Source: Fulvia fulva (Eukaryota; Ascomycota; Dothideomycetes; Mycosphaerellales; Mycosphaerellaceae). Taken from it: DNA of 64,000 nt. The notes beneath the pieces were generated by a model. The model saw only the letters and a list, made by a program, of their open reading frames with translations. It had not been told where the DNA came from and did not search any database. How positions within the stretch are numbered: position 1 is the first letter of the stretch; every line of letters starts with the position of its first letter. This document shows, in pieces, positions 52,815 to 64,000 of the stretch. The DNA is taken from NCBI RefSeq assembly GCF_020509005.1, contig NC_063013.1:2790001-2854000 (forward strand), written 5' to 3'. The translations under genes and the position numbers were made by a program.

Positions 52815-55800
52815 TTAAAAGAATGCCGCCCATCCGTTGAACAACGTCGCGAGATTCTTCTCATCAGTCGCTTGCTGTATCAACTCATTGACAGCAGCAG
52901 GCGTACTAAGCGTCTTCTCCAACTTCTTCTCCACAATGGCCAACGCCCTGTCTGCCTCTCCTGCCTCAGACTCCCTCTTCTTGGACGTATTCTCATGCTC
53001 AAGCCCACCTCTTCTCGCCGTCTCTTGTGCTTCCTGCATGCGTTTGGCTCGCAGTGGTGACACTGACCAGTTGTACAGCGGATCGTATCTCAGAACGTTC
53101 AGCAGTGTCATGATGCTGTCCTTGTCCTCTCTGACGGCGTCCATTGTGAATTCACAGCAACGGCGGAAGACGCCTTCAACGCCAGTCACGCCCATACCAT
53201 CCGCGACGTCCCGCGTGAGACGGAAGGGTACCATCTCAGGTATTGGCAAGACGCGTCCCGCCTCAAAAGCGACGCCGAGATCAATGTGCACACATTCTCC
53301 AGTCTTCGTGTCCAGCAGAATGTTGCTGCAGTGGCGGTCGCCCAGACCAAGTATGTAGCCAAGGATAGATATGCTGGCTGTGGTGCGCGTGTACGCTGTA
53401 CGTTTCTCAAACCATTCGTCGGGGTCGTCGAACTTCTCAAAGAAAAAGTGCCGCATGACAGGATGCATATGATCGCAGATTTTGCGGAACTCTTTGACGC
53501 GCGTGTCATTGCCGCTGCCCGCCACCGAGTTGATGATTTCTCGCGCTTTGTGGTCTGTATAGTCTGATGGATAGTACCTCTTATGCGCTGCTCTGAGGTA
53601 GTCATTGATTGGCGTCGAATTGGCCACAAACTCAATCACTCCGCAGCGTGTCGTGAGTGGGACCACTTTGTACGTACGAACTTTCAGATCGCGCTGTCGA
53701 GTCACCTTGTGATTACGCAGCATCTTGCTGACCTCTTCGAAGACCTGCTCCATGATAGCATCCTGTCGGAGATCATCGTCGCCACTCTTGTAGATCTCCT
53801 TGTATTCCTTGCCATCAGAGGTAGTGGCCGTGAGCATCTTCGGCTGGCTCACACCGCCTAGGACAGAGCCGTATGAGTCGAAGCGGGTGATGATGGGCAG
53901 ATCCTTGTAATCACCGCTTGGCCTGAGAGTAACGGAGATGGTCGCTGGGGGGACGAGCATGGTCGGTACGGTCGTCGTGACTCTGTATGCTTCTTTGTAA
54001 TCTTTCACGCGGAACTTGCCCGATCGCTCTGGCTTCAGCTCGGATAATACCTTATAGTACCGATCTGCGCGAAAGATGCGATCATTGAGGGCCTTTTGCG
54101 CTGGCCTGGTTTCCATGATGCTGTTGATCGCTCTTGCAGCTTCGAATCTTGAGGTCATTGCTGTATCAGTGGCTGCAGGCTTGATCGATGACGCTGCGAA
54201 CAGATGATGCAGGCTGTGATGCGGGTGCTCTGTGAATATCCTCAGAAGGAGCGCCTGCAAGGCCTTCTGGAACGTCGATGGCTCGTTCTCCAGCCGCGAC
54301 ATGAGCTGGTTCATCAGGAGCACCAACTTCCAGCTGGCGACATCGGGCAGGTACTTCAAGACGACCCCATTGGCTTCCTTATCATCGGCATTCTCCAACC
54401 ACAAGGCAAAGAAACGCAGCACACAGATATCGTGCTCGTCCGAAGCGTGAAGTGCCAAAAGATAGTTCTGGAGACTTTGCTGGATGTACTTGTCTCGGTC
54501 ATTTCTCAACCGCGTCTCTTCGTGCGTGTCAATGTCAAGCCACTGCTGAGACGCACGCAGTGACCTGTTAAGCGTCGTCCTGTCTTCTCCTGTTCGCTTT
54601 GCGTTTCGAATGGCTAGCTTGATAGCATCCACTTCTTCCTGCTTGCCCTGTCGTAGCTTGGTAATTCGGCTGAGATTCTCTCTATTGCTCGGGCTCTGAA
54701 GTTCTTGGTCACAGAACTTGGCGAACTCATGGAAAACGTCACCTGCCTCCGATCCTTCTGTCCTGCTTTTGAGGTGAGCAATCGCAGGCTTGAGGTGATT
54801 GCTCATGATATCTTCTGGCTTCTCCAGCCGAGCTTCGGCCAGACAGTGTCCAAGCTGCGCAAGCAGACCTGCTCGGCCAACGGCAATATCTTGCTTTTCC
54901 ATGTCGGCCATGGTCAAAGTATCTCGGAGCATTCTTATAGATGCAGAAGTCTCGCCAGCGTCCCAAAGCACCGATGCCGTCTCAGATTTGACCACGGCTT
55001 GGACACTAAGCTTCGTAGCGGTGTACTTCTCTATCATCCCATCAAGGGCAGAGGTGGCGGAAATTGAATCTTGGATTTTGGAATACTCGCGACCAAACTT
55101 CGATACATCGAGCAGTGCCTCTGCTTCGAAAGCATGGCACTGCCTCTTCGTCAAATGAAGGGCGGTCTGTAACATTGTATTCTGGCACAACATTCCGAAA
55201 AGCGTCTGACGGTTCGACAGAAGAGGTTTGACGTCTTCGTAACGGGCCATCTGCATCCAGTCCTGGCGCGCCTGAATCAGACGCCACCTTGCAACCATGG
55301 CAGTCTGGTCCGCCGAAGTGATCAGTTCGTGCGACTCTGTAAGCATGGCCAATACATGAAACCACGATTTGGGTGGCATCATTGAGGATCCACCAGCGAA
55401 ACCAGACTGAGCATGGTCAACGACTGCGGACCTCAATATTCCATCGGCCTGTCGAGCATCGCTAGCTCTGCTGAGTGCCTGGAAGACCTTAAAGGTCGTA
55501 GCGGAATCGCTGTTGAGTGTATCAGGCGGTGTGATGTCCCACTGCTGCAGTGTCCGTGCTGCAGACAGGATGTCGTCTGAGGCAGTGCCCGACACACCCA
55601 CGCCACTCTTCAGAAGCGCAAGCGCCAGTCCGTTGAAGTTCAAGGCTGATAGCGACCGAGCCATGCCGATTGCATCGTTATCGACTAGTCGATGTGAAGA
55701 CCGCATGTGGCTGTCCATTCGGGCAGAGCGAAACATCAAGCTTCGGAACCCATCTGCTTCGTGATCTAGTCGATTCAGCACCGAGTCCAGTGAGGCTGTC

Positions 55801-58800
55801 TGTTGCACTCCGTAGAATGAATCTGGTTCTTCGAGCTGCTGATAGAGCGATATGAGCAAGTCTTCCGACACTTTGGCCTGAGGAAGTAAAGAAACTGAAT
55901 GTCGGGCGGACGCTCGTCTGTTCGCATCTGGCACGGGCGCTGCGAACTCGGCCAAGAGCAGAGCGCCTGTGGGCATATTACATCTTGAGCCAGCACTTGC
56001 TGCGAGCGACCAGTCGATATCAAGCCACTGAAGGCGGTCGATCTTCGTTGTCTCATTCAAATATGGTTGGCTCTTCAGGTAGAGCAATACTCGCAGAAAG
56101 AATTGTTGCTTGGAATGCATCGCTTCTGCGGTTTCGCTGAGACATTCGGCAATTGTCGCAGACAACTCTTGGCGAAGTATCCCTGTGTCACTCTCCTTCA
56201 CCAGCAGAATGTGTATTATGCTCGGCAGCAGAGATATTGCAAGGCCGTTGACGTTCTGAACAATTGAGGTCAAAGTAGACACAATCGGTACGACCAATGC
56301 CCAGTGGCTCAGGGTGGTGACAAGGTTTATCGCCCAGCTTTCAAGAGTTTCCGACTGCCATTGACCAAGAACATGACGAAGCAACTTCTGATCAACGACG
56401 ATTTTGATACTTGCGGTAGCCGACGCAGGCTCGTAGCCATAGTCGCCATTAGCAACTACGGCGTGAATCGTGCTTGGCAGCATGTTGTCGAGAGCCACGG
56501 CTTCGTCTCCATTGTCTCCGTTATCGGTCGGGCATTGATACAGACACCGCAACGTATGATCAGCTAAGCCAGCTTCGAGGCGACTCTTTGAGAAAAGAAG
56601 ATTGTTGAGATGCTCCACGATCGTTGCTTGCGAAATGCCGGTACCCCGTGCCACGCTGAGGTCGACCTTTTCGCGAATGGCGACTTCTCCGTGTCTTCGC
56701 ACGACCGGTGCTGTGCCTGTGGAAGCGAATGCTCGACCAAGCACTCCAGACGCCCACGCACGAAAGTGATCGTTCGCCGGCAGGCGTTGTGTGCACTCCC
56801 AAAGCTGCTGCGCATACGCTACGGCTTCGTGGTCAACGCCCAAACAGTCGTCGGAAACTATCGGCGGAGGCGCGAAGCCCTCAGATAGCAATCTCAAGGC
56901 TTCAATAGCATCTGTGTCCGACAGCTGCGACGTACTTGAGGACCAGCCCTTCAAGATAAAGAGCAGAATGAAGTTTTCTGGGCTGCCAGCTCGTGCGTTG
57001 CCAGGGAGCTGCAGCTGCGCGAGCGCGGTAGTGAGCCCAGTGTCGATAGCGACAGTACCAGGCTCATTTGTGGTCTCACTCAGGAACCTCACCAGCCATC
57101 GCTGGAAGTCTTGCATCTTCTGGACGGTGTTCGCGTGTTGAGTCTCTTGCGTTGTGCTACTCTGCTTCGAGCGAGCGTGCCTGCTCATCTGCAGGATTAG
57201 CAGCATCGTAGTGCCTGTGAGTAGGCGCACATGTTTCTCCAGGTAGTGGCGCCCGCGATGCATCAGATACTGAAGGATGCCCATGGTATCGTCAGCACAT
57301 TCGCTGTCGCTGACAAAGGGGCGCAGCGAATGGAGCAGCAATTCGAGTGGGAACTCCGCTAGCGCCACCTCGCCCGCCATGCAGACCAGTATCCTCAAGC
57401 GCCGTATCATGATGCAAAAGTGTAAGGGACCCATGGTCTCATCTATGTTGTCGAGTAGCATACGGATCGCCAGTGTCAACGAGGAGGCTGTCCAAGGAGC
57501 GGTGGGCTGCAGGCCAACCCTCTTGCACACTCTCTGTATCTGGTTGGGAAGCAACTTGGCTCTGAACGATGGCTGCTGGGGTACTGGCAGCATACGCTTG
57601 GAATAGCTGTATTGCTTCATTTCCGCCAGTGCTGCGGCGGCTTGACCAAAATCAGCGCTCTTCACTAGCCAAGTGTCATTGGGGTCGTCTTGCTGCATGT
57701 GCAGGTACAAGTAGCCCAGGACCGTTGGAAACTGCTGCGAGATGTACGTCCTATAGTCTTCCTTGCTGATTATCTCTTTCAGGCGATTGTCGTGCTCAGA
57801 CGTGGTCGGTCCGTTTGATGGCTCCAGCACATCATAGCTGATAGCATACGCTGCGCATTTCGCAAAGTTTCCTTTGATAACGCCGGGAGGCATCAGTTTG
57901 AGCGCTTTTGTCATGATGTTCATGCCCTCTTCGGACTTGCGCACCAAGATCTGAGCACACGCCTCGGTCTGGTTCGAGACGAGCAGATCGGTCAACGAAG
58001 TGTACTGGAATGCAGCGAATGGCAGTTGCGTGATTGAATGCTCAGTGCCAAGCCAAGAATGTAGTAGCTGTGGCGCGAACATGGTGAAGAGCTTGCGTGG
58101 TGTCTTGGCTGGTAGTTTTGAAGCAAGCTCTCCCAGACAGTGAGCGGTATGCTCAAGCGCGTGTGGCACCAAGCCTGCCGTCTCGAACAATGCATATACA
58201 CACTCTCGTCGCAGGGTGTGCCAGGCAGCTGCCAGTTTGGATAGGAACAACAGGCGCATGGCTATACCTTCAAGCCATTCCGTATCATCCGATAGGCTGT
58301 CTCGAAGGTCCTTGAACATGGCTGGATGAGTCGACAACACGAACAAGCCGAAGATCGTGGAAATGCGCCCAGCAAGTGACCACTGAAGTGCGATCCTCCC
58401 TTTGCTTAGCGTGCTGAATAGATTTGTTCTCACAGATGTTGCGTTGTCAGTTTGACCAAACTCCGAGTCTGTGTGACAAAGTTCCAGCAGTAGACTAGCC
58501 AGTTTGACCTGCGTATTTGATGAAAGGAAGCCGACAGATACTGCCATGGTGAACCAATCGTAAATGTCCACGCCGAGACCATGCAGCGCCTTGTTCGAGG
58601 GGTCCGTCCATGCCGTCATGAGACTCGACATCACGTCGAGCATAGTACCAAGTGCTACCTCCGACCGCCTGTGAGGATATGAGTTTGCCCACTGGTCCAT
58701 GAAGTAAGCCAAGAGTCGTTCAGAGTCTGCAGCATTGAGCGTCACACCAATCTTAGGAAGCAGAGTGATCGCCACTCGACTTGAAAGTACCGAAACGTCA

Positions 58801-61643
58801 GGTTGAGCAAGTAAAAAGTCCGCAACCGCTGCTGAGATCGCCGTGGCAGATGGACTTTGATCTTGCGCGTTGATGGCGGTAGCATACAAGACAACGTTTG
58901 ATCGCATCGCTGTCTCGCTATACGTACCGTCGTAATCGTTTGCAAGTTCGATGGCGCCGGCTAGTATCTTGCCTTGTCGACTATCCTGGGTGTTTGAGGA
59001 GTCTTCGAAGTCCATGTCATCGTCGTCGAAATCATGGCTGCTAGAGTGCTGCTGCTTGTGAGTCGACCCCACGAGAGCACGACACACTATTCTTTCACAT
59101 GCTGGAGGTTGATACTCGTGGTTTGAGTCGCACGTACCAAGTCCGCAGAATGCAGTAGACAACGTCGAGAGCCAATCGTGCATCTTGGTATCGTCCTGAC
59201 TAGCCTTACTCATGTAATCCTGGAGCGACTCCAGTAGTGTGTAGGCTTCCTTCTTGAGTTCCTGTTGCCCGCGTAAATCTCTGAAAGTCAGGCAGGAGGA
59301 TACACAGCACAAAGCTATGCATACCTTCATAAGCATGACAGACTGATCGCGACTCAGCTGGAAACCCGACCGGCTTGCATTTCCCGCAGCCCATTTGCTA
59401 TTTGCGCCAATCAGTTCGGCAGTCAGATACTTCAGGATTGCATTTTCATAAGCGAGCTGTGTTGAAATCGCCACAGGGCCCGGGGAGGTTGCAGTGAGCG
59501 AAGGATTCGTGACGCTTGTATCTTTGGAAGAAGACAACAAGAGATAGGCTACTAGGTCGTTGTGTTTCTGGCACAACAGCCACGCCCGGCCTGGTGCGTG
59601 CCAGACCTTGAATCCAGGCGCTTGTGTTTGATGTGTGCGCTGATGCAGGCATGAAGCTATCAGAGCCACAACGTCGGAGGCGTCCCAAGATGATGAAATA
59701 GCGGCGTACGGTTTGTTGTCAAACTTGGCTGGATTGAAGTTCTGCGACAGCCAGAGTGCCATGCTCTCGGCTGCTTTTGCATAAGCCCCTGGCTGAACAT
59801 GCTGGACCGCGGTCAGGCTGCGCGATAAAAGCAAAGAAACGGAGTCCGCCATCAAAGTTGGTCCATTGATGTCCATGGTTAGAGTAAGCAGCTGTATGAG
59901 CTCGATGATGTTGTCGTTAGGCACTAGTCGTAGCTGAAGCATCACAGAAAGCGTGAACGAAGCGCTGCGGCATGTTGACGCGTTGCTCAGCGAACGTGAT
60001 GCTATTTGCCAGGCAGCTAGCCAGTGAGGACCCAAGGCGTCATCTGTCGCTGCCGCTTGCGAGGCGCACGCTGCCATTGCCAGCAACGCCCACGACGATA
60101 CGGTCCCAGCCTCTTCACTGCAGCTACTGCTGATGTTGCCGATGATTGTCCGCAGTTGAGACGGCGTGAAAGCCTTCTGCTGCGCCAAGAATGTTAAGAC
60201 TTGCAGAGCGCGAGTCCTTGACGAAGGCGAACCTCGAGATGCCTCCTCGATTAGCGCTTCTAGGCTGTCTTCTCGTCGCCGCCGCTTTCTCGGTCTGGTG
60301 TTAAGATCCGCCTCGGAATCGTGATTCGTTTCGTAGTCCGGATCAGCATCGAGTGGAGTAGTCCCTATCATGACGTTGTAGAAGGATGCCAGCAGGTAAA
60401 TTATCAACCAGTATGATTCGGCATTTGCATCTACGCAACGTAGCGTGAGCAGCGGTGTGCAGATCTCGTCACTGGCTGGACTGTCGGTGGCACTGAACTG
60501 CAAACGCAACTGCCCAAGCCCCAATTGTTTCTTGGCGTCTCGTTCCTGGTACTCGTTCTGTATGGCGTCGATCAAACCGATAAGTTCCGGGCGCAGAGAG
60601 ATCGCAGATTCCTGGCACATGCCATTCAAGATATAAGGTCGCAACAGGAGAAGCGTGATCAGCATTTGTTCTAAAGCATGAGATTTGCCAGACCACAGCT
60701 GCCGCACTAAACGCATCAGTTGTACCGTGACTTCCTGTGTCAGCTTGACGTCTTCGATCCTCGTCCAGGACAGAACATGATTGACAGCAGTGAAGGCTTC
60801 CACATGGGCCCTGGAAGTGTAGCTGCTGGTCTTCAGATAATCAATGAGAGCGGCCATCAACTCGTGAGCCATTTTCTTCACCGGAGCATTGGGAGCTGCA
60901 GTAAGGAGCTGGAGACACGAGACAGCCTCCTCGGCTACCACTCTGAGAACCGATCGTGACTCCTGCGAACCCGCAGATTCTCTGTTGATGGATCTCGAGG
61001 AGAGGTAGCTCGAGCCATTGATTGTACCAGCAGTGGAGCCATGGTCCAGTCCATTGGGGTCAGCTGCCACGGAGTTGGCGTCCTGTAGGTAGCCGATGCA
61101 GGCAACAACTATGCCTTGCCATTCTTTGGTGAGATGTTCAACATGAGGTTGATAGCTCAATACGACACGAAGCGTTTTGGCATAGTCCAGTGCTAACGGC
61201 TCGCAAAGATCTCCCGCCTGCAGGTAGATCGATTCGGTGATGTGATCGATAATTGCTTTGACAAGCTTGATGGTCAAAGACCTGACGCAAACCTCTGCTG
61301 TCAGTCGAAGGGCGCTGGCAATATCGCTCAGACGGTTGGCGGTTGTAGACTTGAGCGTCGGGGTCTTTGCCTTGACGTAGGCGGACTGATCATTGATGGC
61401 GGCCTGGAATAGAGACTGGAAGAGCGTAAGTTTCGTCTTCTCGTGCAAGTCTCGTATGCGAGAGTCGTTGGAGTCAAGTCGAAGAATGCGCTTCAGATCA
61501 GCCAGGCCCTGCTTCCGAGTCGTCACAGTGCTGGACGAGATGTTCTCTGCCAACGGTTAGACAAACATGGCAACACAGAAGACTGGTTGCGACGCACCGA
61601 TTGCTTCATCTAGCATCACCTCGGCGGGAGGAGGTCGCGGCAT
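52815..61643 (-). CDS. TEL1: Tel1/ATM checkpoint kinase (PI3K-like kinase)
   Basis: Two exons: 61643-61598 (46 nt, MPRPPPAEVMLDEAI) and 61546-52815, with a 51-nt intron (GTGCGT...GGCAG); 8778 nt, 2925 aa. The large exon alone has no ATG at its start, so the small exon is needed. The N-terminus carries the TAN-type motif RKQGLADLKRIL (about 28-39), specific to Tel1/ATM. Long HEAT-like helical repeats and a FAT region follow. The C-terminal kinase has DDDLRQDAIMEQ, GLGDRHCSNILLD (catalytic DRHxxN, about 2752) and HIDLG (about 2769). The last 33 residues are a FATC domain ending LFNGWAAFF. Tel1 senses DNA breaks with Mre11-Rad50-Xrs2/Nbs1 and maintains telomeres. Confidence 0.95.
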
Positions 61644-62040
61644 GTTCGGACGTTGCGCTGTGGACGCTGTCGAGCATGTTCATGCGGATGGGGGGTGGAA
61701 CTAGAATATGTGAGGGTCAACGCGTCTGGTGGCGGAACGTGTACGGAAGGAACCGCGGCGGAGATTGGCGAGTGGCTTTCGTGTACAAGCAGCGGAGTGA
61801 ATGGCAGGCCGCAGATGCAATAGGGTCGTCAAGGTGGCATAGTGAACGGTCGAAAGTGTATGGAGGTTCGAACGAAGAGCAGTGGTGCTGCGCGTGCAGG
61901 TCAGACCCATGCCGTCCATTTTGGGTGAAGCTTAGACTATTATTTCTATTCAGGTCGACAAAAGGGTCGGGACGACTTGGACCCTGCCTCACTAAATTAG
62001 ATAGTTGTTGAGAATATGCAGGTCATAGGGTCAACATTAG
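61644..62040. other. TEL1 upstream region, then transition to repeats
   Basis: No gene seen. From about 62040 the sequence becomes TpA-rich with loss of CpA, like the left repeat zone. Confidence 0.5.
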
Positions 62041-62840
62041 GTGCTTAGGGAGATTAGTAATCAGGGCTTGCTAGTCAAGTCCTGAGTGCAGCTATCCCTC
62101 CTAAAACACCTACACTATTAACTGGCGATACTATACATAGATATATACTATCCTATTAGGTCCTTCTTTATTCACATAATCTGTAATTCCTATCTTCTAC
62201 GGCTGCGCAATTCGTGTCCTGTTTTCAACAATAGTGATCTTATCTAAACGGTCCTATTATCTCTTTTTGACCTTACCGTCGTTAACCTTATAATAAAGCC
62301 TCAATATTTACTATATAGGCTAATCTAAGGTATACTTATCTAGGGTAGTAATCGCTATATCTATAGCCCTTACCGCCGCGGTATAGTTACCTTGATTCGA
62401 TACGATACCGGCCCTTACTACTTAGGACCGTAACCTTATTTAATATTATCTTAATAATAGCTAGACTATACTAGATATAGTAAAGCTATTACTTAACGAT
62501 AAACGCGGCTCTTGTACTACTATCTATAAGGTATTTAAGAGGTAGACTAAGACTAGTATAGTATAGCTGTCTATTAGAGGTAGGCCCTACTTAATAGAGC
62601 TATATATACGTAACTTCCTACTAGATATATTAGTAGATAAGGGTACGTATTAGGCTAAAGAATTAGTATTCTATTTAATATACGGAGTTTAGTATATTAG
62701 TCTATAAGTATATAGTATAGCGTATATTAAAGAGTAACGACTTTTTAAAGAAGGTAATCTTACGTATTACCGTATAGCGTAATCTAGTCGTAAGAGCGAT
62801 ATTCGAGAGTATACTATACTACTATTTAGAGCGTTAGTTA
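62041..62840 (+). repeat. RIP-degraded repeat, possible DNA-transposon remnant
   Basis: Read on the plus strand at about 62470-62820 there is protein-like text with a GRPYLIELYIRNFLLD segment that faintly recalls the helix-turn-helix linker of Tc1/mariner transposases. The match is weak and there is no catalytic block. TpA-rich, CpA-poor. Confidence 0.3.
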
Positions 62841-64000
62841 GTATATAGATAGATAGATTTGTTATTCCCCTATTCTAGGACCCTATTCGGCCTATATAGG
62901 TATATATCTATTACTATATATAAAGGGGTCGACGACGAGAATTACCTATACGTAGTATCGGCTACGAACCTCTCGTCTTACTACGAGAGAGCCAAGTATT
63001 CTTACGCTAGAGCGTCGTAGGCGTAACGGGCGCGTAACGTAGGCGAAGCCGCGGTAAATAGAGGACTACTAGTAAAACGGGTATAAAAACTATCCGACGA
63101 GCGTATACTCGTATTAGTAGCGAGTCCCTCTTCTTTCTACGTATAAGAAGGGCGCGGAACTGTGGCCTATACGCTCGATAGGACACCTCTAGTATAAGTA
63201 TAGAATTTTTACCTCTAGAGACGGTAAACCGAGCGGGCTAAGCGACGAATATTAGACGAGCGGACTATAGAAGAATAACTAAGCGGACTATACGACGGCG
63301 TCGAGCGGACTACGAAACAATCTAGTATTTACTAGCGGGCAATATAGTAGGTAGGTAGATACGCGACGTAGCCTATAAGGGCCTATTAAGTACCCGGTAT
63401 AGAAACGAGGGTTTTACCTAAGGTACTACCTATCCCGCTATATAACGTACCTAGTCTGATATAGTAGATTGCGACGAGGAAAAGACGATAGCCTAAGTAA
63501 GGAAAAGACGGCTATTAGGACGGGGAAAGACGTATAATATAAGTAGATTAGTTCTATAATCGGGGAGGATCGAGGGTAGGGTAATAAGGAACTTTATATT
63601 AGTTAGTAGGTAGAAACGTAAGGAGTACGCTACCCGGCGTAGTATATGCCCCGAGCATACCTACGAGGTATAGACGGCCGCTTTCTAGAGATAGGCTACG
63701 GTAACGCAAAGGGCGTTAAAACCTAGGGCGTAGTATATACTAGTAGCGACGGCTAATACTATCTATATAGCCCGAGAGGACGGATACGTATATCGGTTAA
63801 TAGAGAGCACTAAAGGGCTTAGGCCTATAGAGGTAGATATTAGCTTAAGGAGTAAATAGGGAGGGAGGGCGTAGAGGGAAGCTTTTGCTCCGGGCTAACC
63901 TCTCGAAACGAGGCTATACGGTAGTACTAGATAAGTAGGAAAGCGCGGTTAAGACTTATTACCTTATCTCGTAGCTAGCTTACTAAATACGATTCCTTCC
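62841..64000 (-). repeat. RIP-degraded element sharing the 3' tail of LINE D
   Basis: 62841-62930 is nearly the same as 1380-1463 (including the TAGATAGATAGATTTGT start and CCTATATAGGTATATATCTAT), in the same orientation, so it looks like a minus-strand LINE-type 3' end. Beyond about 62930 I see no similarity to LINE D and no recognisable protein block. It runs off the window. Confidence 0.5.

Noticed and set aside
1..64000. Secondary-metabolite gene cluster
   Set aside because: An MFS transporter, an epimerase and a CMD-like protein are present but scattered, with no polyketide, peptide or terpene synthase and no cluster regulator.

Overview
This window looks like a filamentous ascomycete chromosome, most plausibly a Dothideomycete (inference). 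Introns are short (about 47-166 nt) with GT-AG ends and CTRAY-like branch sites. Host genes include Tel1, Pep7/Vac1, Atg37-like, GCD2 and cytosolic GlnRS. The repeats carry a strong CpA-to-TpA transition signature typical of fungal repeat-induced point mutation (RIP).

Left part (1 to about 22.8 kb): a nested stack of retrotransposons. An old minus-strand Gypsy (called B) has its 5' LTR at 15745-15929, gag and protease at 15.7-12.74 kb, and small pol remnants at 6600-6446 and 1381-1220. Three elements have landed in B: a plus-strand Gypsy of the same LTR family (A, 1-1219, 3' LTR 1035-1219), a minus-strand Tad-like LINE (D, 1382-6438, target duplication CTAATAT), and a complete plus-strand chromodomain Gypsy (E, 6601-12734, 443-bp LTRs, duplication CTCGA). 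A complete Copia element (F, 16141-21766, 235-bp LTRs, duplication AAGGG) lies to the right of B, in sequence that leads into the 3' end of another plus-strand chromodomain Gypsy (C, 21.83-22.82 kb). All are riddled with stops.

Middle part (23.2-61.65 kb): a gene-dense block. Its first 10 kb, next to the repeats, is rich in predicted secreted products: an 8-cysteine small protein, a 172-aa secreted protein, two tandem lysozyme-like proteins and an S33 peptidase. These are mixed with a BTB remnant, a conserved mitochondrial-type protein and an NAD-epimerase whose intron lacks a normal acceptor. From 33.8 kb onward it is mostly housekeeping: Pep7/Vac1 (endosome tethering), glutaminyl-tRNA synthetase, a CMD/AhpD-like protein, an F-box-like protein, an Atg37/ACBD5-like protein, an MFS transporter, a GH5 glycosidase, a ZZ+PHD finger protein, eIF2B-delta (GCD2) and the 2925-aa checkpoint kinase Tel1. 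Many genes needed a small first exon, a microexon or a terminal exon that simple reading frames miss; those models are given with coordinates.

Right edge (62.04-64 kb): a second RIP-degraded repeat zone. It includes a possible DNA-transposon remnant and a copy of the LINE D 3' tail attached to a different body.

I found no convincing new multi-gene system. The most notable signals are the reconstructable insertion history, the purely CpA-directed divergence of the LTR pairs, the 8-Cys effector-like gene at the repeat border, the tandem lysozyme-like pair and the broken epimerase splice acceptor.
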